Origin: Opitutaceae bacterium
GTDB lineage: Bacteria > Verrucomicrobiota > Verrucomicrobiia > Opitutales > Opitutaceae
Direction: 5' to 3'
DNA length: 7,490 nt
Assembly (NCBI GenBank): GCA_031254955.1
Contig: JAIRTK010000541.1
Span: 1 to 7,490 of the forward strand
Below the pieces are notes generated by a model that did not search any database, was not told where the DNA came from, and saw only the letters and a list, made by a program, of their open reading frames with translations. How positions within the stretch are numbered: position 1 is the first letter of the stretch; each line of letters starts with the position of its first letter. Positions 1 through 4,864 of this stretch are shown here, in pieces. Both the position numbers and the translations under genes were made by a program.

Positions 1-37
1 GAGAAAGAGAAAGAGGAAAGAGGCGGAGGTGGGCGGA

Positions 38-69
38 GAGAACGAGAACGAGAACGAGAACGAGAACGA
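38..69. repeat. Tandem hexanucleotide repeat (GAGAAC), 5.3 copies
   Basis: Five perfect copies of GAGAAC (38-67) plus GA lie 26 nt beyond the stop codon of the TonB receptor. A related imperfect GAGAAA doublet starts the window at 1-12. The array is outside the coding sequence, so copy-number change would not alter the receptor's C-terminus. Copy number probably varies between strains. Confidence 0.9.
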
Positions 70-70
70 T

Positions 71-92
71 GGGGAGGGGGAGGGGGAGGGGG
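71..92. repeat. G-run repeat with G-quadruplex potential directly after the receptor stop codon
   Basis: Four G runs of 4, 5, 5 and 5 bases separated by single A (71-92) fit the canonical G-quadruplex pattern with one-base loops. They lie two bases past the TGA stop (97-95). The G-rich strand is the template strand for the receptor gene, so a folded structure could stall RNA polymerase at the gene end. The RNA itself would be C-rich. Confidence 0.75.
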
Positions 93-94
93 CG

Positions 95-3000
95 TCAGAA
101 GGTGCCTCTTAGGTTGAAGCTCCAGACGGCGCCGTCGTAGCGGTAGGCGCGGAGGCGGTGTTGTTTTTCGGAGTAGAGGCAGTAGGGGGTGTTGAGGGGG
201 TTGCGGACGCCGAAGCCGATTTCGAGGTGGGGGTTGAGGCGGAGGGCGCCGGTGATGTCCACGATGGTGCGGCCTTTGCGGTAAACTTTGGCGTTTTCGT
301 AGTAGTAGCGTCCGGGGGAGGGGCGGGAGACGGCGTCGAGGACGTCGTCGGTCCAGGAGGCGCGGAACTGGATGTTGAAGCGTCCGTAGCGGTAGCCGAT
401 GCCGCCGTTGGCGGATTTTTCGACGTTCCAGATGCGTTCGTAGTCGTCGCGGGCGTTCTGGAGGTCGTTGAGGGTGATGGAGCCGAAGAGGCGGGTGCCT
501 TTCAGGAGGCCGGGGAGGAAGGTGAGTTGCTGGCGGTATTCGAGGGTGAGGCCGAGGACGTTGCGGGTGCCTTCGGCGTTGATGGTGGACATGTAGCGCA
601 TGGGGATTTCGACGTAAGCGGGGCCGGTGTCGCCGTCTTCGGGGGTGCCGTCGGGGCCGGAGGCGCCGCCGGAGGGGTCGCGGATGGTGGTGTATTCCTC
701 AAGCTCAAAGCCGACTTGGCTGGAGGCTTGGGTGTGGGGGATTTCGATGCCGCGGATTTGTTTGTTTTTTATGTCGAGGCGGTAGGCGGAGAGGGAGAGG
801 AGGCCGGCGGGGCGGAGATACCATTCGAGGCGGGCGAAGGTTTTGGTGGTGAGTTCGGGTTTGAGGAGGGGGTTGGGGATCCACATTTGGGTGGTGTAGG
901 CGGAGTCGGGGTAGGCGACGACGCCGGCGATGTTGCCGTAGTCGGGGCGGAGCATGGATTGGGAGGCGGAGAGCTGGAGGCGGAGGTTTTTGGTGAAGTC
1001 GTATTTGATGCCGCCGGAGAGGAAGAGGTTGTTGTAGGTGCGGTGGCGGGTGGCGCGGTGGCCGTCGTGATACTGGTAGAGGATGCCGGGGATGGAGGAG
1101 GTGGAGAGGCCGGCGGCGGTGACTTCGTCGTTGGGGCGCATTTGGAGGATTTTCACGTCGGTGATGGTGCGTTCGTCGCGGAGGCCGGCGTTGATGCCGA
1201 AGGGGCCGAGGCGGGTGTTGAGTTCGAGGTAGGCGGCCTCGATACGTTCGGTGAGGTCGCGGGGGGCGAGGAGGTTGCGGCGGAAGTCGTCCACGGTGTC
1301 GGGGTTGAATTGCTCGGGGTGGGCGAGGAAGGTGGAGTAGAGTTCGCGGGAGTTGAGGACGGGCCAGGAGAGGGAGTCGATGTTGCCGCCTTTGCCGCCG
1401 AGTTTGAAGTTGAAGGAGTAGTTTTGGTTCCAAGGGAGGGTGGCTTGGCGTTGGTCGTAGGTGTCGCCGACGTAGGTGTAGTAGGCGTAGCGGGCGTTGT
1501 AGGAGAAGTCGTTGTTGCGGGCGCCGCCGCCGAACTTGAAGGTGACGGGGTGGCCGAGGACGCGGGTGGCGTAGGTGAGGTCGAGGTAGGCGGAGAGGAG
1601 TTCGGCGGTGTTGTCGGTGTCGGCGAGGCGGTGGGGTTCGGTGAAGTTGTCGCCGCGCGCCCAGTTTTCGGCGTTGGACCAGTTTTCGCCTTCGCCGGAG
1701 ATTTGGGCGAGGGTCCACTCGGGTGAGGTGGAGGAGTCGCGGGTGGCGGTCCAGCCGAGGCGGGAGATGATCATGCCGTTGGAGTAGAAGTAGCCTTTTT
1801 CGGCGGAGCGGTTGGTGGTTTCGGAGCGGGAGTAGCCGAGGCGGAGTTCGGCGGCGAGGGGGCCGTGTTTGTAGGAGAGGCGGGGGGAGATGAGGTGGTT
1901 GGCGGTGTGGTTGAGGCGGTTGTTGCGGGTTTGTTCGACGCGGGCGTTGATGCCGTTGTTGGCATGGACGATGATGCGGGTGAGGTCGGAGTGGTTGAGG
2001 TCGTAGCCTTCGCTGGGGCCGTAGATGAACATGCCGCTGGCCATGCGTCCCCAGAGCGCCTGGCTGATGGTGAAGTATTCGTTGTCGTAGAAGGAGTAGT
2101 TTGCGCGGAGGCCGAGGACGAGGCGGGAGGAGAGTTTGTAGTCGGTGGTGAGGTTGACGGAGCCGCGGGTGCGGAAGGAGTGGGAGGTGAGGAACTGGAG
2201 GCCGGTGATGGGGGGATCGGCGTCGAAGTCGGTGCCTTCGGGGTGGAGGCCGGGCGCGGGGTTTTTGTAGGCGTAGGTGGACTGGGTGTATTGGGTGAAG
2301 ATGTAGGATTCGTTGTAGGAGGCGCTGAGGTCCACGCCGAGGCGGCCTTGGTCGAAGACGCCGCCGTAGCTGAATTGGAAGCCGGGGAGGGTGGTGTGGT
2401 AACGGCGGTCGTCGGGCATGTAGGTGCGGGAGAGGTCGATGTGGTCGGAGGAGCCGTTGAGGCCGATTTGGAAGCGGAATTCGTCTTTTTTGCGGGTGAA
2501 GAGGTTTTTGCTGACGATGTTGACGGTGCCGGCGGCGCCGCCGGCGTCCATGCGGGCGGTGAGGGTGTGGTGAAATTCGATGGATTCGATGCCGACGACG
2601 GACATGGGGAGGAGGTTGAATGCGCGGGCGTTGTTGCCGCCGGAGTTGCCGCCGGTGTAGGAGACGCCCATGTCGGAGGTGGAGGCGGCGACGGCGACGC
2701 CGTCGCGGGTGAAGTTGGTGTATTTGGCGTCGAGGCCGCCGACGCGGACGCCTTCGGGTTCGGCGACGCCGTCGAGGGTGATGCCGGGCATGAAGCGGAG
2801 GAATTCGCCGAGGGCGCCGAGGGAGAGTTCGCCGAAGTTGTCGGTGGCGATGGCGGTCATGGCGTTGGGGGCGGCGCGTTGGTCTTGGATGGCTTTGGCT
2901 TGGCCGTCGCGTTCGGCGGTGACGTTGAAGGCGTCGAGGGTGATGACTTTTTCGCCGGTGGCGGCGGTGGCGGCGGGGGTGGCGGCGATGGTGATGGGCT

Positions 3001-4828
3001 GGAGGTCGAAGTCGAGGCGGTGGGTGCCGCCGTGCGTGGTGTCGGCGGTGGCGGTGGCGGGGCGGACGCTGGCGTAGGTGACGGTGAGGGAGACGGGGCC
3101 GGGGGGGACGGCGATGGCGTAGTAGCCGGCGTCGTCGGTGAAGACGGTGTTGTCGGTGCCGTCGAGGCGGACTTCGGCGTTTTTGAGGTAGTAGCCGGTG
3201 GCGAGGTTGAAGACGCGTCCGGTAATGGTGGCGGTGGCGTTGCGCGCGCCGATGGCGGCGAGGGGGGCGGTGTAGGCGTCGGGGGCGGGGGCGGGGGACT
3301 GTAGGGCGCGACTTTGTGTCGCGCCGGGATCGGCGGACGGCCTCACGCGTTCGCGGCTTGACGCAAGGTCAGGCACTACGGCGGCAGCGGCGGGGACGAG
3401 CCAGAGGCCGTCGGGGCGGGCGGCGAGGACGCGGGCGGCTCCGAGGCGGCTGGCGGTGGCGGGGTCGAGGGCGAAGTCGCGGTCGGTGGGGAAGGTGTTG
3501 GTTTTGTCAACGATGAGGTGGATTTCGCGGGCGGCGGCGGTGGTGTCGGCGATGGCAATGATGGCGCCGGCTTTGCCGGTGATGCCCGCCTCAAGGACAA
3601 GGGCGTGGTTTTGCGCGGTGGCGAAGGCGAGCGTGGGGCGGCCCACGAGGGCGAGTTTGGCGGCGAGGGTGGCGGGGGCGGGGAGTTCCCAGCGGGAGCG
3701 TCCTCCAAGGGCGAGCGGGGCGGCGAGGCGGGCGGGGGTGGCGAGGGTGAGGGTGGCGGTGTCGGCGAGGACAAGGCCGGTGTCGAGGGTGGAGGTGGCG
3801 TCGAGGGTGAGGTTGAGTGTCGTCGAGCCGGCGATGGCGACGGCGCCGGCGAGGGTGGAGGAGTTTTTAAGGGTAAGGTTGATGGTGGTGGGGAGGGTTT
3901 TTCGGGAGGCGCCGTTGTTGGCGTAGAGGGTGGTGGCGCGGAGGGCGCCTTGGGCGCCGGCGAGGGTGGCGCGGTCAAGCTCAAGGTTATAGACGCCTTC
4001 CCATTCAGGGTGAACGGCGACTTTGTCAATGGGGGGGCGGTTGAGGACGGGGAGGTCGGGGTTGATGTCGATGCCGCAGGCTTTCGCGGCGGTGAGGGTG
4101 GTGTTTTTGAGGGTGACGGTGGCGATGTTGACGGTGTCGCGGGTGACGGCGGAGGCGTGGATGGTGATGCCGGAGGCGTCGGCGCCGGTGGTGGTGATGG
4201 TGGTGTTTTCGAGGGTGAGGTTGGCGGCAATGTGGCGGGTCATGATGTGGACGCCGGGGGAGAGGCGTCCGGTGGTGGCGAGCGTGGAGGTGGCGATGAC
4301 GACATCGCCGCCGCCTTCGATGACGAGGGGCGTGGAGGTGGCGCCGGTGGAGCGGATGGCGCTGCCGGCGAGGGTGGCGTGGACGTTGCCGCCGGCGCCG
4401 AGGGCGAGGCCGCGGGTGTTGGGGGCGGCGCTGTCGAGGGCGAGGGCGGCGGCGTCGAGGAGGGTGGTTTTGGCGGTGTTGTTGGTGTAAACGAAGATGA
4501 GTGCGCCGCTGGCGCCGGGGTTGGTCGGGTGCGTGGCGGAGAGGGCGGCGCGGCGCAGGGTGGCGCGGGCGCCGCCTTGGAGGCGGAGGAGCCATTTGCC
4601 GTTGGCTGCGGTGGAGGGGCTGGTGAGGCGGAGGTCGGAGGCGGAGTAGGCGACGCCGGTGTTGATGGAGAGCACCGGGCCGGCGCCGGACGGGGTGTTG
4701 GCGTAGGTGACGCCGGTCTCGGTGGTGTCGGCGGAGATGGTGGCGGGGCTGGGGGTGGGGTGCGCGGCGGCGGGTGGGGCGAGGAGGGCGACGGCGACGG
4801 CGGCGAGGGCGAGGGGGGCGGGTTTCAT
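95..4828 (-). CDS. TonB-dependent outer-membrane receptor fused to an N-terminal autotransporter-passenger-like beta-helix
   Basis: This 1577-aa protein is a predicted TonB/ExbBD-powered importer with an unknown substrate. In order: signal peptide 1-22 (MKPAPLALAA start, APPAAA cleavage region); residues about 30-480, repeated short strands (LTLENTTITTTGADASGITI, VTLKNTTL, INLTLKNSSTL, LNLTLDATSTL) typical of beta-helical autotransporter passengers, closing with ARVLAARPDGLWLVP; a basic Ser/Ala/Pro linker 481-530; a carboxypeptidase-regulatory-like domain about 534-612 (ITGRVFNLATGYYLKNAEVR, TDDAGYYAI); a TonB-box-like segment 627-640 (EKVITLDAFNVTAE); plug about 641-776 (LGEFLRFMPGITLDG, GGAAGTVNIVSK); and barrel about 783-1577 with the late motif NPLLKPELTTKTFARLEWYL and a terminal Phe. 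It has roughly 500 residues more at the N-terminus than an ordinary TBDR with a regulatory-like domain. No Met lies between residues 196 and 657, so an internal ATG start giving a separate receptor is unlikely. The start has no Shine-Dalgarno. Receptor identity is firm; the beta-helix call is from strand pattern only. Confidence 0.93.
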   Translation of the reverse strand: MKPAPLALAAVAVALLAPPAAAHPTPSPATISADTTETGVTYANTPSGAGPVLSINTGVAYSASDLRLTSPSTAANGKWLLRLQGGARATLRRAALSATHPTNPGASGALIFVYTNNTAKTTLLDAAALALDSAAPNTRGLALGAGGNVHATLAGSAIRSTGATSTPLVIEGGGDVVIATSTLATTGRLSPGVHIMTRHIAANLTLENTTITTTGADASGITIHASAVTRDTVNIATVTLKNTTLTAAKACGIDINPDLPVLNRPPIDKVAVHPEWEGVYNLELDRATLAGAQGALRATTLYANNGASRKTLPTTINLTLKNSSTLAGAVAIAGSTTLNLTLDATSTLDTGLVLADTATLTLATPARLAAPLALGGRSRWELPAPATLAAKLALVGRPTLAFATAQNHALVLEAGITGKAGAIIAIADTTAAAREIHLIVDKTNTFPTDRDFALDPATASRLGAARVLAARPDGLWLVPAAAAVVPDLASSRERVRPSADPGATQSRALQSPAPAPDAYTAPLAAIGARNATATITGRVFNLATGYYLKNAEVRLDGTDNTVFTDDAGYYAIAVPPGPVSLTVTYASVRPATATADTTHGGTHRLDFDLQPITIAATPAATAATGEKVITLDAFNVTAERDGQAKAIQDQRAAPNAMTAIATDNFGELSLGALGEFLRFMPGITLDGVAEPEGVRVGGLDAKYTNFTRDGVAVAASTSDMGVSYTGGNSGGNNARAFNLLPMSVVGIESIEFHHTLTARMDAGGAAGTVNIVSKNLFTRKKDEFRFQIGLNGSSDHIDLSRTYMPDDRRYHTTLPGFQFSYGGVFDQGRLGVDLSASYNESYIFTQYTQSTYAYKNPAPGLHPEGTDFDADPPITGLQFLTSHSFRTRGSVNLTTDYKLSSRLVLGLRANYSFYDNEYFTISQALWGRMASGMFIYGPSEGYDLNHSDLTRIIVHANNGINARVEQTRNNRLNHTANHLISPRLSYKHGPLAAELRLGYSRSETTNRSAEKGYFYSNGMIISRLGWTATRDSSTSPEWTLAQISGEGENWSNAENWARGDNFTEPHRLADTDNTAELLSAYLDLTYATRVLGHPVTFKFGGGARNNDFSYNARYAYYTYVGDTYDQRQATLPWNQNYSFNFKLGGKGGNIDSLSWPVLNSRELYSTFLAHPEQFNPDTVDDFRRNLLAPRDLTERIEAAYLELNTRLGPFGINAGLRDERTITDVKILQMRPNDEVTAAGLSTSSIPGILYQYHDGHRATRHRTYNNLFLSGGIKYDFTKNLRLQLSASQSMLRPDYGNIAGVVAYPDSAYTTQMWIPNPLLKPELTTKTFARLEWYLRPAGLLSLSAYRLDIKNKQIRGIEIPHTQASSQVGFELEEYTTIRDPSGGASGPDGTPEDGDTGPAYVEIPMRYMSTINAEGTRNVLGLTLEYRQQLTFLPGLLKGTRLFGSITLNDLQNARDDYERIWNVEKSANGGIGYRYGRFNIQFRASWTDDVLDAVSRPSPGRYYYENAKVYRKGRTIVDITGALRLNPHLEIGFGVRNPLNTPYCLYSEKQHRLRAYRYDGAVWSFNLRGTF
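2993..3229 (-). other. Domain: carboxypeptidase-regulatory-like domain of the TonB receptor (residues about 534-612)
   Basis: The segment starts TITGRVFNLATGYYLKNAEV, continues with TVFTDDAGYYAIAVPPGPVS, and ends with a hydrophobic alternating strand before HRLDFDLQPI. This is the usual seven-stranded Greek-key domain placed in front of the TonB box in many large TonB-dependent receptors. It is expected in the periplasm. Here it separates the beta-helix from the TonB-box-like segment. Confidence 0.85.
3301..3379. repeat. REP-like inverted palindrome pair (BIME-type), inside the coding sequence
   Basis: Two 27-nt units face each other. Unit 1 (+ strand, 3301-3327) begins GTAG and forms a perfect 8-bp stem, GGCGCGAC (3305-3312) with GTCGCGCC (3318-3325), around the loop TTTGT. 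Unit 2 (minus strand, 3379-3353) also begins GTAG and forms GCCTGAC/GTCAAGC around the loop CTTGC, with one imperfect pair. The units match at 19 of 27 positions. One stem pair differs in a compensatory way (C-G in unit 1, T-A in unit 2) and both loops read YTTGY. A GTAG head before a short palindrome, and pairing in inverted orientation, are known traits of REP sequences mobilised by REP-associated tyrosine transposases (RAYT). The element encodes residues 484-510 of the TonB receptor, its passenger/receptor linker. Base composition is balanced here, unlike the purine-skewed surroundings. Whether it is dispersed in the genome cannot be seen from one copy. Confidence 0.72.
3389..4741 (-). other. 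Domain: beta-helical passenger-like segment of the TonB receptor (residues about 30-480)
   Basis: This segment consists of many short beta-strand units rich in Thr, Leu, Ala and Asn, with turns at Gly/Asn. Asn-Thr ladders such as LENTTI, LKNTTL and LKNSSTL are what a parallel beta-helix gives. Residues 436-479 (EIHLIVDKTNTF to ARVLAARPDGLWLVP) resemble the C-terminal cap of autotransporter passengers, which is normally followed by the linker and autotransporter barrel. Here a REP-derived linker and a TonB receptor follow. No pectate-lyase or other catalytic residues could be identified by eye. Boundaries are approximate. Confidence 0.65.
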
Positions 4829-4864
4829 GGGTGGCGGTGATTTTGAAGGTTGGGTTTGGGATTT
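4829..4864 (-). other. 36-nt gap between the autotransporter and receptor genes
   Basis: The gap between the TAA of the autotransporter gene and the ATG of the receptor gene is short and has no inverted repeat or recognisable promoter, so co-transcription is likely. On the gene strand the bases before the ATG read CACCGCCACCC, pyrimidine-rich, with no Shine-Dalgarno-like purine run. Initiation of the receptor must rely on something other than a strong anti-SD pairing. At 36 nt, simple stop/start overlap coupling does not apply. Confidence 0.7.

Larger units (their letters stand above)
1..94. other. Purine-rich 3' flank of the receptor gene, no hairpin terminator visible
   Basis: The + strand is almost entirely A and G, with a few C and T, forming a homopurine/homopyrimidine stretch that could adopt triplex or other non-B forms. 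I found no GC-rich stem followed by a T run on the gene strand. If transcription ends here it would be by Rho or by the G-rich template block; the true end may also lie outside the window. Confidence 0.6.

Noticed and set aside
1..69. Repeats at the left edge as a CRISPR array
   Set aside because: The units are only six bases long with no spacers. This is a simple tandem repeat.
158..1726. 522-codon open frame on the + strand
   Set aside because: It is antisense to the TonB receptor barrel, with the same Gly/Glu/Val-rich composition and no recognisable features.
1865..3304. 479-codon + strand frame, and a further 440-codon frame at 3518-4840
   Set aside because: These are antisense shadows of the receptor with long Gly runs caused by the purine-rich strand. 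No start-site signals or domains are present.
3305..3325. Perfect 8-bp hairpin as an intrinsic terminator inside the receptor gene
   Set aside because: No T run follows on either strand, the frame continues through it, and the second matching palindrome explains it better as half of a REP-type pair.
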